Shown here piece after piece: positions 44,794-53,360 of a stretch of 64,000 nt of DNA. Each line of letters starts with the position of its first letter. Position 1 is the first letter of the stretch. Both the position numbers and the translations under genes were made by a program. The stretch is from Candidatus Bathyarchaeota archaeon. Lineage in GTDB: Archaea; Thermoproteota; Bathyarchaeia; Bathyarchaeales; Bathycorpusculaceae. The stretch covers positions 42,646 through 106,645 of the forward strand of contig JAOAIX010000004.1 in the NCBI GenBank assembly GCA_026414485.1, written 5' to 3'. The notes beneath the pieces are model-generated. The model had not been told where the DNA came from. It searched no databases and saw only the letters and a program-made list of their open reading frames with translations.

Positions 44794-46941
44794 TTATTTT
44801 TCCTCCAAAAATTTGCTTGCAGACGGCGCCTCAGAGGGTAACCCTTTTCGGCGGCGTATCTCCGAAATTATTTTTGGCGCAATTTTTTCAGGTACCTTTT
44901 CCCACCGGTCAAGATTACTCTGCCAAAAGGCGTATCCTGAAGTTGAAGACCGCAATTCTTTAGATAAACCGAACGTCTCTGCAACCGGAACAAAGCCTGT
45001 GATGGTGGTCAACAAACCTTTGTTTTCAAAAGATACAATTCTTCCCCGTCTGCTGCTCAATGTTCTTTGACATTCGCCCGCCATCTCTGTTGGAACTGAA
45101 ATTATTGTGCGGTAGACAGGTTCTAACAAAACAGGTTTTGCGCTTAGAAAGGAGCCAAAAATGGCTTTCCCGACGCCATGCATGATTTCGACGGCGCTAA
45201 CAAAGTCGGCTTTACTGCTTAATTCAAAATCAATGAGGTTCACTTTGATGTGGCGCACTGGTTCTTTGCATAGTGGTCCCGCTCTGCAGGCGAACTCAAA
45301 TCCTGCAATAAGAGGTTCCAAAATTTCTTCTTGGATTTGCTCTGTTTTTCCTGTCGCGTCACACAGAACATTTCGGTGTTCATCAAACGAGAGGATACTT
45401 CCTGACTCTTCAGTTTTGGAGTTTGATGAATGCTTTATTTCATCTACAAGTGGTTCCACTTGCACTGTAAATCTGTTTTGTCTGTTGGGACTTAGCGCTG
45501 TAGCTTTGATGCCTTTTTCTGAGACGCTTTCTCGATAAACAACTCTGGGTTGAGAGACCACAAGTTCTACTTCGCTGAGAAGGCTTTTGAGTTGTTTGAG
45601 GGCAATTTCAAGATGCAATTCGCCCATTCCACTTAGTAGATGTTCCCCTGTTTCATCGCTTACACAAACCGACAAGTCAGGGTCTTCAATTGCAAGTCTG
45701 TCAAGAGCCTCCAACAAGCTTGGAATATGTTGGGGGTTTTTTGGTTCTACAGCAATAGTTACTACGGCTTCCGATGGTGGGTTTATCCCCTCAAAAGGAA
45801 CCATTCCGCCTTTATGTGCTTCATCGACTAGTGTTTCTCCTGCGCGTACTGGACCCGTTAATGTTAAGGTGACTATATTTCCTGCTGTGACTTTGTTGAC
45901 CTCTTCTCTAAAGGAGCCCATGTTAATGTAGACCTGTTTTACCTCTGTTTCTGATAAGACATCCATGAGGTGCATTTTGTCTCCTTTTTTGACCGTTCCT
46001 GAAAAAACTCTTCCAGTTGCAATCACTTCACTGCCAACTTCTGGGTGTACATTTGTTACGCAAATGACCGCTGGTCCTTCATCGTTACACGCCACTAGCG
46101 CTTGTCCAACCTTTGATGCTGTGTGTCCGTCCCAAATTTTCTCTATTCTGTATGACTGTGCTGTTTTAGGATCAGGTATATTCGCTATGGCCATGCTGAA
46201 AATTGCGTCGTAAACAGGGAGTATTTTGCGGAGTTTTTCTTGTGTTCCGTCTTTGTAGTTTGTTATGACGTCTCTGAATCTGAGGTTTTTTTGCTGTGCG
46301 ATGTCTAAAGTAAATCCCCAGCCATGGAGGGCTGCACCAAAAGCTACGCTGCCTTTTTTAGCATCAACCTTCCATGTTGACTTGAAGGGTTTATCGGCGT
46401 AAAGCTCAATTAGATTGTTAAAATTTGTGATTATGTGTGTGAATTTCTTTTGTATCTGCTTCTCGTTGAGTTGCAGTTCTGTAATGAGTCTGTCTACTTT
46501 ATTGATGAACAGAACAGGTCGTACTCTTTCTTCAAGAGCTTGGCGGGTGACCACTTCGGTTTGTGCCATAATTTCTTCGACGGCGTCAACCACGACTACT
46601 GAGCCGTCTATTGCTCTGAGTGCTCTTGTAACTTTACCTGTGAAGTCAACGTGGCCGGGTGTGTCAACCAGGTTGATTATATATGATTTGCCGGCAGATT
46701 TGTAGAGCATAGTTATGTTGGCGGTTTTTATCGTAATTTTCCTTCGTTGCTCCTCTTCCAAATAGTCCAGGACACGGGCAGAACCAGCCATCTGAGGTGA
46801 AAGTAACCCCGTCCCTGCCAGCAATGAATCTGCCAACGTAGTTTTTCCATGGTCTATATGCGCTATAATTCCTATGTTTCGAATAAACTCTTTTGAGCTC
46901 ATGAGGTTCTGTACTTCAGCTATGTGCCTAAACTTTGGCAT
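44794..46941 (-). CDS. EF-2 paralog lacking the diphthamide histidine
   Basis: A 715-residue five-domain translational GTPase of the archaeal EF-2 family. GTPase motifs AHIDHGKTT (27-35), DTPGHVDF and NKVDRL are intact. Two hallmark sites are altered. In switch I the invariant glycine of RGITI is K68 (RKITI). In domain IV the loop that normally reads DAIHRGPAQ-x-x-P is replaced by unrelated sequence, with F580 where the diphthamide histidine should be. Downstream LLEP, RRG and the AEMFG-like region (PVAETFGL) are kept. It is therefore probably not the main elongation factor. It is co-transcribed with ogg. Confidence 0.85.
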   Translation of the reverse strand: MPKFRHIAEVQNLMSSKEFIRNIGIIAHIDHGKTTLADSLLAGTGLLSPQMAGSARVLDYLEEEQRRKITIKTANITMLYKSAGKSYIINLVDTPGHVDFTGKVTRALRAIDGSVVVVDAVEEIMAQTEVVTRQALEERVRPVLFINKVDRLITELQLNEKQIQKKFTHIITNFNNLIELYADKPFKSTWKVDAKKGSVAFGAALHGWGFTLDIAQQKNLRFRDVITNYKDGTQEKLRKILPVYDAIFSMAIANIPDPKTAQSYRIEKIWDGHTASKVGQALVACNDEGPAVICVTNVHPEVGSEVIATGRVFSGTVKKGDKMHLMDVLSETEVKQVYINMGSFREEVNKVTAGNIVTLTLTGPVRAGETLVDEAHKGGMVPFEGINPPSEAVVTIAVEPKNPQHIPSLLEALDRLAIEDPDLSVCVSDETGEHLLSGMGELHLEIALKQLKSLLSEVELVVSQPRVVYRESVSEKGIKATALSPNRQNRFTVQVEPLVDEIKHSSNSKTEESGSILSFDEHRNVLCDATGKTEQIQEEILEPLIAGFEFACRAGPLCKEPVRHIKVNLIDFELSSKADFVSAVEIMHGVGKAIFGSFLSAKPVLLEPVYRTIISVPTEMAGECQRTLSSRRGRIVSFENKGLLTTITGFVPVAETFGLSKELRSSTSGYAFWQSNLDRWEKVPEKIAPKIISEIRRRKGLPSEAPSASKFLEEK

Positions 46942-47047
46942 TATTTTTCAACCACTTTTACTTGTAGTTAGCCGTTAAACGGGTGTTTATTATTTTTAAG
47001 AGGTAAATACATTTTACTCTGTTGTTCAAATCATAGGGGAAACAGTC

Positions 47048-47815
47048 ATGCAAAGACCTTCTATTGTGCCAATAGCGGAGTTAGTTGAGGAGCCTTATTC
47101 TTCTGTTATATGTTACCCAAAACTAAACAATGAAGAATTAACAAGGCGAGTAGCAGAACTTGAAGGTCTTGGGGTAACAGCTGTCGAGTTTTCTGGGGGT
47201 GCTAGTGCATTTGGTGTTCGGGTGCCTCTTTTGGGCAAAGGTTTTGCTGGCGTAGTCGTAGTTGGGTATATTAAGGGACAGAGGGTTGCTCTGAAAATAC
47301 TTAGGGTGGACGCTGAACGCCCCGATCTTCTGCATGAGGCACGTATGCTCTGCAAAGCAAACACCGTAAATGTTGGGCCTCAACTTGTAGGGGCAAGCAG
47401 AAACTTTCTTTTAACTCAACTTATTGAGGGAGACCATCTTCCAAATTGGTTAAGACGCCAAAAAGAGAAGCGTGTTGTTCAGAAAGTTTTGGGTGAAATT
47501 TTGGAGCAGTGTTGGCTTCTTGACGAGATGGGTCTTGATCACGGTGAATTAAGTAACGCCCCAAAACATATAATAGTTGACAATAACCAAAAGCCTTGGC
47601 TCATAGATTTCGAATCTGCTAGTGACAGCCGTAAACCTTCTAATGTGACTGCCGTATGTAACTTTCTTTTTTCAGGCACTGGCAAAGTTGCACAGTTGAT
47701 TAGTGAAATTCTGGGTAAAAGAAACAAAAACGAAATTATGTTAGATCTTAAAGTTTACAGGCAACAGGGTTGTCGTGAAAATTTTGAAAAAATAGTGGAC
47801 AGTTGTCTACGGTAG
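47048..47815 (+). CDS. Predicted archaeal serine/threonine protein kinase (COG2112-like)
   Basis: A 255-residue kinase-like protein. The glycine loop is LGKGFAGVV (62-70), the ATP-binding lysine is probably K83 in VALKIL, and the pairing glutamate is probably E97. The catalytic loop is HGEL (165-168) instead of HRD and the metal-binding motif is DFES (187-190) instead of DFG. Both replacements are usual in archaeal RIO/Bud32-like atypical kinases, though D187 is kept. The substrate is unknown. It is divergent from the EF-2 paralog and convergent with the purP operon. Confidence 0.75.
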   Translation: MQRPSIVPIAELVEEPYSSVICYPKLNNEELTRRVAELEGLGVTAVEFSGGASAFGVRVPLLGKGFAGVVVVGYIKGQRVALKILRVDAERPDLLHEARMLCKANTVNVGPQLVGASRNFLLTQLIEGDHLPNWLRRQKEKRVVQKVLGEILEQCWLLDEMGLDHGELSNAPKHIIVDNNQKPWLIDFESASDSRKPSNVTAVCNFLFSGTGKVAQLISEILGKRNKNEIMLDLKVYRQQGCRENFEKIVDSCLR

Positions 47816-47820
47816 TCTGT

Positions 47821-48906
47821 TTAGATAGCTATCTCGTGTAGGCGTTTCTGTTTGATGGCGTCTTTAATCTCTACAGCTATGCGTCTGCCCATGTACATGT
47901 TTTCACCATATCGCAGGTAAGCGTAAGGTGAAGTGCCGATGCCTACGTTGGTGCCAGCTACGATGCGGGCTGAGATTTCAAATGTAAAGATTTTCAAGTC
48001 GTCCGTGATGACGGTTTCGAGGCAGAAGGGGCCAATTATGCCTGGCGGAGCTAGTTCACGCGCCTTTTTATGCACGTTGTCACCCATGCGCATAATCTCA
48101 GGTAGAATTGATTCTCGGAGTACAATAGGAAAGTTGCCTACCACCGTGTAAGTTGGATTAACATCAATGTCTATTTGTTGAGTTGCAGGAATTTTGCCTA
48201 TTGAGTCTACAGCAGATTCGTATCTTCTATCCATGGCCAAGAGCTCCACGTCATCTTTTATTATGGACGAGAAATAGCTTGGGTAAACATTAACGCCTAA
48301 CGCATACTCTTGCAAGTGGACTTTTCCCACGTCGTCTTCTTGTAGTAGACCTCTTTTTACCATCTCTTTGAATTTCTTGTAAAACGCTTTGGGCGAGTTG
48401 GCTAAGAAGTAACCTTTGCCGCCTTTTGCGCCTTGTAGTTTTGCAATGACTAATCGGTCGATGTCTTCTGGGGTTTTGAAAGTCATGGGCAATCTTAAAC
48501 CTGCTTGGCGGAGCCATTCTTCTTGGCTTTTGCGGTTAGCTTCCCAATCGAGAAGTTTACGGTTTCCAAACATGGGAACCATAAGGTTGTTTTGTATTTC
48601 TTCAGTGCTTAAGTAAGCTGTGAATGAGCCGTGAGGAATCAAAATTGTGTTGAGTTTTCGGAGTTTTTCTTGCAGTTGCGGGTTTAGTAATTCTGTGAAG
48701 TCTTTTACGATTATGAGTTCGTCTACGAGGGGAAATTTCTTGTACATGATAACGTCTTTTTCTTTGCAGATGCAAACTGTTCTAAATCCTTCTTCCTTTG
48801 AGCCCTTGAAAATGTTAAGTGATGAGTGGGATCCTAAAGTGCCTATGGATATCTTTTTTTGGTCATATGCAGCTAAGATTTTTTCCATTTCTGCTGCTTC
48901 TATCAT
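47821..48906 (-). CDS. purP: PurP: formate-dependent AICAR ligase (FAICAR synthetase)
   Basis: A 361-residue ATP-grasp enzyme that formylates AICAR with formate and ATP, replacing the folate route of bacteria. The N-terminal GTLGSHSSLNIFKGSKEEGF and the C-terminal FEISARIVAGTNVGIGTSPYAYLRYG are characteristic of PurP. It is the last gene of purC-purP-purP and overlaps the upstream paralog by four bases. Confidence 0.88.
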   Translation of the reverse strand: MIEAAEMEKILAAYDQKKISIGTLGSHSSLNIFKGSKEEGFRTVCICKEKDVIMYKKFPLVDELIIVKDFTELLNPQLQEKLRKLNTILIPHGSFTAYLSTEEIQNNLMVPMFGNRKLLDWEANRKSQEEWLRQAGLRLPMTFKTPEDIDRLVIAKLQGAKGGKGYFLANSPKAFYKKFKEMVKRGLLQEDDVGKVHLQEYALGVNVYPSYFSSIIKDDVELLAMDRRYESAVDSIGKIPATQQIDIDVNPTYTVVGNFPIVLRESILPEIMRMGDNVHKKARELAPPGIIGPFCLETVITDDLKIFTFEISARIVAGTNVGIGTSPYAYLRYGENMYMGRRIAVEIKDAIKQKRLHEIAI

Positions 48907-50000
48907 GTAACCACTTCGTCGAGTCTTTTCTCTTTTATAGCCTGTTTAATCTCCATTGCTACACGTTTGCCAGGTCCTACTTCTACGCCGTATTTGTATT
49001 TCATGTAGGGTGAGGTGGGTTCAACGCAAGGGCAGCCTGGTACTCTGGGGCTGACGTCGAAAACGTAGAACTCCAACTCCTTTGTTATGGCGCCTTGTAG
49101 TGCAAATAGCCCTATCATACCTGGGGGGTACTCTTTTTTGCAGGTTTCTACAAATTTTTCTGCTGTTTCAAAAATTTTTTCTAATTGACTTTCCCGCATA
49201 GTGACGCCTATATGCCCAATTTCTATGTTTTGGGTGGGTCTGCCCAGTTCCAGTTGTTCTTGGGCGGGCAAATCTAGGATGCCGTCGAGGTCTGTTTGGA
49301 CACGTTTGTCAAAGCCTAGTAGGTCGATTTCGTCGGTTAGAGGTGACCAGAAATAGTTGGCGTTGAATTTGGCGCCTATTATGTATTCTTCTATGACGGC
49401 TTCTTTGAGAGCTTGGCGGGTGATTATGCCTTTTTTTATGCGCTCTTCTGCTTTCTTTTCATATTCTTCCTGAGTAGACGCGTAAAAGAAGGCGCGTTCG
49501 ATGGAGCGTGTTTTTTCTGGCACCTTCACTATAACGAGGCGATCAATTTCTTCATGTGACTTGAAAATTTTTGGTAGCTTTATCCCTGCTTTTTCAAGTA
49601 GCCACAACTGGTTCCGTGGCGCAGTGCGTTCTTCAGTTTTGAGCATGTATCTGTTTCCCATTAGGGGTACAGCGAATTCTTTTTCAATGGCGTCGTAGCC
49701 TGCGTAGACGCTGAAAGAGCGGTTTGGCACAAAAATTGTGTTCAAATCTGTAAGTTGTTTTATGTTTTCAGGTTTAGTTATGTCGCTAAACTTGTCTACA
49801 AGTACAACGTGGTTGAATATGTTGCTGTAGTATTTGGTGTAGGTTTTTTCTCTTCCTTTTTGGCAAACTACGACAGTTTCAAAACCCTCTTGTTTAGCGC
49901 CTGCTCCGATTTCTAGTGCCGAGTGAGAACCTAAAACGCCGATGCGTATTTTTTTAGGGTTGTAGAGGCGTAAGGTTTCTCTGATTTTGTTTTTCATCAT
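48903..50000 (-). CDS. PurP paralog (second ATP-grasp ligase)
   Basis: A 365-residue homologue of the adjacent PurP with the same N-terminal GVLGSHSALEIGAGAKQEGF. Its C-terminal segment is different: VFDVSPRVPGCPCVEPTSPYMKYKYG instead of the FEISARIVAG form. Archaeal PurP paralogs like this often sit beside true PurP, and their exact reaction is not settled. A role in the final purine steps is inferred from operon context. Its ATG directly follows the purC stop. Confidence 0.82.
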   Translation of the reverse strand: MMKNKIRETLRLYNPKKIRIGVLGSHSALEIGAGAKQEGFETVVVCQKGREKTYTKYYSNIFNHVVLVDKFSDITKPENIKQLTDLNTIFVPNRSFSVYAGYDAIEKEFAVPLMGNRYMLKTEERTAPRNQLWLLEKAGIKLPKIFKSHEEIDRLVIVKVPEKTRSIERAFFYASTQEEYEKKAEERIKKGIITRQALKEAVIEEYIIGAKFNANYFWSPLTDEIDLLGFDKRVQTDLDGILDLPAQEQLELGRPTQNIEIGHIGVTMRESQLEKIFETAEKFVETCKKEYPPGMIGLFALQGAITKELEFYVFDVSPRVPGCPCVEPTSPYMKYKYGVEVGPGKRVAMEIKQAIKEKRLDEVVT

Positions 50001-51056
50001 TTAACCTTCGCCTATGTACTCTTTGTATTTCTTGACGACATCTCTGAGTTTTGGCGAATCAAAAAATTTGGTTCCAGTCATTTCGTTTGCTGTTGAGGTG
50101 TACATCTCGCTGATGATTGTTTTCAGCTGTGGATCAAGTTTGGGCGGTTGTGACTTGCAAAGAGATTTCCAGTCTTTAACACCTGTTGCTTCAGCAGTTT
50201 TTTTTGCTTCTTCGGTGTCTTTGTACCATTGAGTTTTCTTGTAGAATTGACGGGCGACCTCTTTACTCACATGGAATCCATCAAGCGTGAACCTGCACTC
50301 GTCTAACGTTCCAACAACGTCTGTTACCATGAGGCGTCTTTGGCTGTCAAATGCTAATTCGATTTTTCCGTCTTCGTTAACAAGCCCTGCTTTGGCGGAG
50401 ACTTCATTTATTGTTTCGTTGACTTTTGCTAACACAACTTTTACGGCTGCGACTTCAATGTTTGTTAACCCTGCTATTTTTGCCGCCTCGTCCCAAGTGA
50501 CGTAGCGGTCAGTTTCTTCCAGTTTTGTGCTCACGTCAAAAATGGGTTTTGTGAATCGTTCGCCTGGTTTTGGGTAATGATCCAAGCCAAGGTCTTGAAG
50601 TGTTACTTTTCCTTGTTCCAGTCTTTTGAAAACAGAAGAACCTTCAGGTAACCCGTTGCGGTAAATTATCTCGAGAGGTATTAAAAAGTTCTTTAAGTCA
50701 GCTGTGTATGTGCTGTAGTCATAGATTAGTTTGCCCTCTTCTACGCGTGTGTTGGGTCTATACACGCTAACTAAGCTGACTTCCATAATGTTACTGGGTT
50801 CTCTCAGTTCTTTGAACGTAACAACTTTTTTTTCGGAATCAACTAAACCTTTATAGTGGGTGCGGACACTTTTCTCTTCTAACCGTTCAAAGCAGTAAGC
50901 CCCCATCAGGCATAATGCTTCGCCTTTTTTGTCGATGTGATCCGGCATTTCGCCCCAGTCAAAAACTGAATAGCGGTCAGAGAAGTGAAATCTGCCCGTT
51001 CCCATTGTTTCAGATGTTGGCTTCTTTATTACTTCAAGATCTTTAACGCTACCCAT
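50001..51056 (-). CDS. purC: SAICAR synthetase (PurC)
   Basis: A 351-residue enzyme joining aspartate to CAIR. The N-terminal FHFSDRYSVFDWGEMPDHI is the conserved nucleotide-binding start. IEVAAVKVVLAKVNETINE and the product-site region FDSQRRLMVTDVVGTLDECRF are also visible. It is longer than bacterial PurC (about 240 residues) and resembles archaeal/eukaryotic long forms. It heads the purC-purP-purP operon. Confidence 0.85.
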   Translation of the reverse strand: MGSVKDLEVIKKPTSETMGTGRFHFSDRYSVFDWGEMPDHIDKKGEALCLMGAYCFERLEEKSVRTHYKGLVDSEKKVVTFKELREPSNIMEVSLVSVYRPNTRVEEGKLIYDYSTYTADLKNFLIPLEIIYRNGLPEGSSVFKRLEQGKVTLQDLGLDHYPKPGERFTKPIFDVSTKLEETDRYVTWDEAAKIAGLTNIEVAAVKVVLAKVNETINEVSAKAGLVNEDGKIELAFDSQRRLMVTDVVGTLDECRFTLDGFHVSKEVARQFYKKTQWYKDTEEAKKTAEATGVKDWKSLCKSQPPKLDPQLKTIISEMYTSTANEMTGTKFFDSPKLRDVVKKYKEYIGEG

Positions 51057-51116
51057 TTTACTAATTCAACTCGTGTTTAGGAACTATTCTTCTCAGCTTT
51101 ATATCGCTTATTTTTT

Positions 51117-52691
51117 TTAGCCAAGGCACCTTCGCAATTTTGCGGCTTCAACGAGTGCCCTTTTTGCTTCTTCATCCTCTTGTTCAATCATAGAAATTAA
51201 GAAGTTATTAGTAAAGTTTTCATGTTTTCTTTGCGCGTTGCCTCTAGGTCCGAGTTTGAGGGCAAACTTTTCTTCTACAGTTTTTAAGTCGTCTAAGCTG
51301 TTCAAAAGTGCAGTTCGAAGTTTCTCTTCGGTCATGCCTGCCCTTTTGGCTGTTTTGTGGCTCATCTCCATGAGCATCTTCAAGTTTTCCCAAGAAACGT
51401 ATTCGCCGATCGAGTTTAGGTCGTGTTCCATTTTCACGTAGTGTTTTTGGAGTAGTTTCCATTCTTGTTCATTTAGTTTGGTAAGTGCTTTCATGCCTAT
51501 GAACTCTGCAGGTAACCCCATGCTGTAGAGTGCGGCGGCAAAAGCGATTGCTCTAGGTAGGCATACGCCTGCCACGCATCTGCTGTAGCCGAAAAGTCCT
51601 ATGTGGAGTTTACGGGCTCTTCTTTGTGGTACATATGATGCAACGCAGTTTATAAGTGGCGCCAAAGTTTCAACCTCGGTTTCGTACTGTTTTCTGCATT
51701 TTGCTAGGATTTCTAAGAGTTTTTTTTCTTCTTGTTTATCAATTAGGGTGGGGTTGCCGTTTGGAAGTTTCTGGTTAAGGGTTTGTATGCATTCTTTGAC
51801 TTGTTCAGTTTGGTAGTCATATCTGAAGGCGGATTGAATAGTGACAGTTGAGAGTCCTTGGTATTCTTCTAAGAAATGGTTAACATTTTCCGGTGAGAGG
51901 TGCCCTCTGAATGGTCGTGAGCCGACTCCAAGTATAGGGTGTATTTGGATGTTGTGTTGTTTTTCTAATGTTTTGAGTTTGCTGAGGGAGATTTTGGAGA
52001 GTAAAACTGCGCATATAAGACCATAGTTTAGTGCAGGATCAGATCTTGCAGTGAAGACTCGGAGGTGTTTGGGTTTTGCAAATTTTATGTAGGGGCTCAC
52101 TATTTTGTCAACGTTCAGGATGCTGTCAAAGTCTTCAACCAGTGGGATAATCTCTATTGTTTTGGGTTTAAAATCCCCTAGCCAATCTTTAGTTTTAATA
52201 GATTCGTAGAGGTCGACGTCTTCGTCTGCAACTATAGTTTTTTTGTAGTAGTTGAGCAGTAGTATGAGTTCTTTTGCGTCGGTGGTGAATGGTAATATGA
52301 CCTCAAAGATCGGCGAAACTTCTCGGTTGTAAGCTAACGTCGCTACATCGTGAGCTACAGGGATGTTCTGTAGTGTTTCCACCATGTATTTTTTCTCGGC
52401 GCCTTCAATATGGGGGTTTGGAACACGATATGTTAAGTAAACGTCTTCGCCTACGATGTGCTCTGAGAAGTAGCTCCAGTGGTTTTGAAGTAGTTTTCTT
52501 ACTACCCTTGTGTCTGTGTCTTTTCCCTCTGAATCCCACATAACTTCTTGGCAACCCAATGCATTGAATGCATAGAAAGCCTCGAAGACTTCCACGTTTC
52601 CATTTATGACTTCCTCTTTGCTCCACTCTGGGGTGTGTGCGTTGTCAGGGTGCTGCGTGGACATGGTACGGGGGATTTTCCTTTCAGGCAT
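51117..52691 (-). CDS. ppcA: Phosphoenolpyruvate carboxylase, archaeal type
   Basis: A 524-residue archaeal PEPC, about half the length of the bacterial/plant enzyme. It starts with the typical MPERKIPRTMSTQHPDNA and includes EVMWDSEGKDTD and GVGSRPFRGHL (PEP-binding region). It makes oxaloacetate from PEP and bicarbonate. The ATG at 52691 has GGTGA nine bases upstream; a GTG four codons earlier lacks this. It lies between purine genes on the same strand, possibly supplying aspartate for PurC. Confidence 0.9.
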   Translation of the reverse strand: MPERKIPRTMSTQHPDNAHTPEWSKEEVINGNVEVFEAFYAFNALGCQEVMWDSEGKDTDTRVVRKLLQNHWSYFSEHIVGEDVYLTYRVPNPHIEGAEKKYMVETLQNIPVAHDVATLAYNREVSPIFEVILPFTTDAKELILLLNYYKKTIVADEDVDLYESIKTKDWLGDFKPKTIEIIPLVEDFDSILNVDKIVSPYIKFAKPKHLRVFTARSDPALNYGLICAVLLSKISLSKLKTLEKQHNIQIHPILGVGSRPFRGHLSPENVNHFLEEYQGLSTVTIQSAFRYDYQTEQVKECIQTLNQKLPNGNPTLIDKQEEKKLLEILAKCRKQYETEVETLAPLINCVASYVPQRRARKLHIGLFGYSRCVAGVCLPRAIAFAAALYSMGLPAEFIGMKALTKLNEQEWKLLQKHYVKMEHDLNSIGEYVSWENLKMLMEMSHKTAKRAGMTEEKLRTALLNSLDDLKTVEEKFALKLGPRGNAQRKHENFTNNFLISMIEQEDEEAKRALVEAAKLRRCLG

Positions 52692-52755
52692 AAGGGGTGT
52701 CACCTGTTGTTCTTCAGTAAAATTGTAAGGGTTAACTTTTTCATATCAGAGGGGG

Positions 52756-53235
52756 CTACTTCATTTTTTTTATTGAGGTGTCTGCTTTTTCGATTTCTTC
52801 TTTTTTTGTCATCTGATATTTTTCTATGAGCTTTTTTAATGCTTCATTTTCTATTGCAAAGATCTTGGCAACTGCTATGGCTGCGCCGTCAGGTTCAATT
52901 GTTACCAGTGTTCCTACGCCGCTCGGTACCCTCAGTGAGGAGTAGATGTCGGCGCCGCCGTATTTGTCTGAGTACGGTGGACATGCAATAACAGGCTTGG
53001 TTGTGTTGGAGTCAACAAACGCACTTAAAGCATTGGATCGGCCGGCAACAGTTACGTAAACAACTTTTTCGTTTGCGAATTCTTTTAGAATAGAGAGAAC
53101 TTTCTCGGGTGTTTTATGTGCTGAGGCAACACGTAGCTCGTAATCGACGTTTAATGCTTTTAGGTTCTTCGCTATTTCACGGCTAAATTCCAAGTCTCTC
53201 TCGGAACCCATTATTATAACTGCTTTTCCATTCAT
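52756..53235 (-). CDS. purE: AIR carboxylase, class II PurE-like
   Basis: A 159-residue PurE fold protein. VIIMGSERDLEF is the nucleotide-binding start. The segments ELRVASAHKTPEKVL, AGRSNAL and VIACPP ... SSLRVPSGVG match the class II enzymes found in animals and some bacteria, which carboxylate AIR directly with CO2. Class I PurE would instead have GGAAHLPGM and need PurK. No purK is in the window. I chose the ATG at 53235; a GTG three codons earlier is possible. Confidence 0.85.
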   Translation of the reverse strand: MNGKAVIIMGSERDLEFSREIAKNLKALNVDYELRVASAHKTPEKVLSILKEFANEKVVYVTVAGRSNALSAFVDSNTTKPVIACPPYSDKYGGADIYSSLRVPSGVGTLVTIEPDGAAIAVAKIFAIENEALKKLIEKYQMTKKEEIEKADTSIKKMK

Positions 53236-53360
53236 ACTATACACGCTCGAATGTAAGAGGTGAAACTTATTAATTAATATTTTAAACTTTTAAACGAAAA
53301 ATATTCGTTTGTACCCCCCACTTTTGGGGAAGAGTCCGATTTAGCAATATTGTGACTCAG

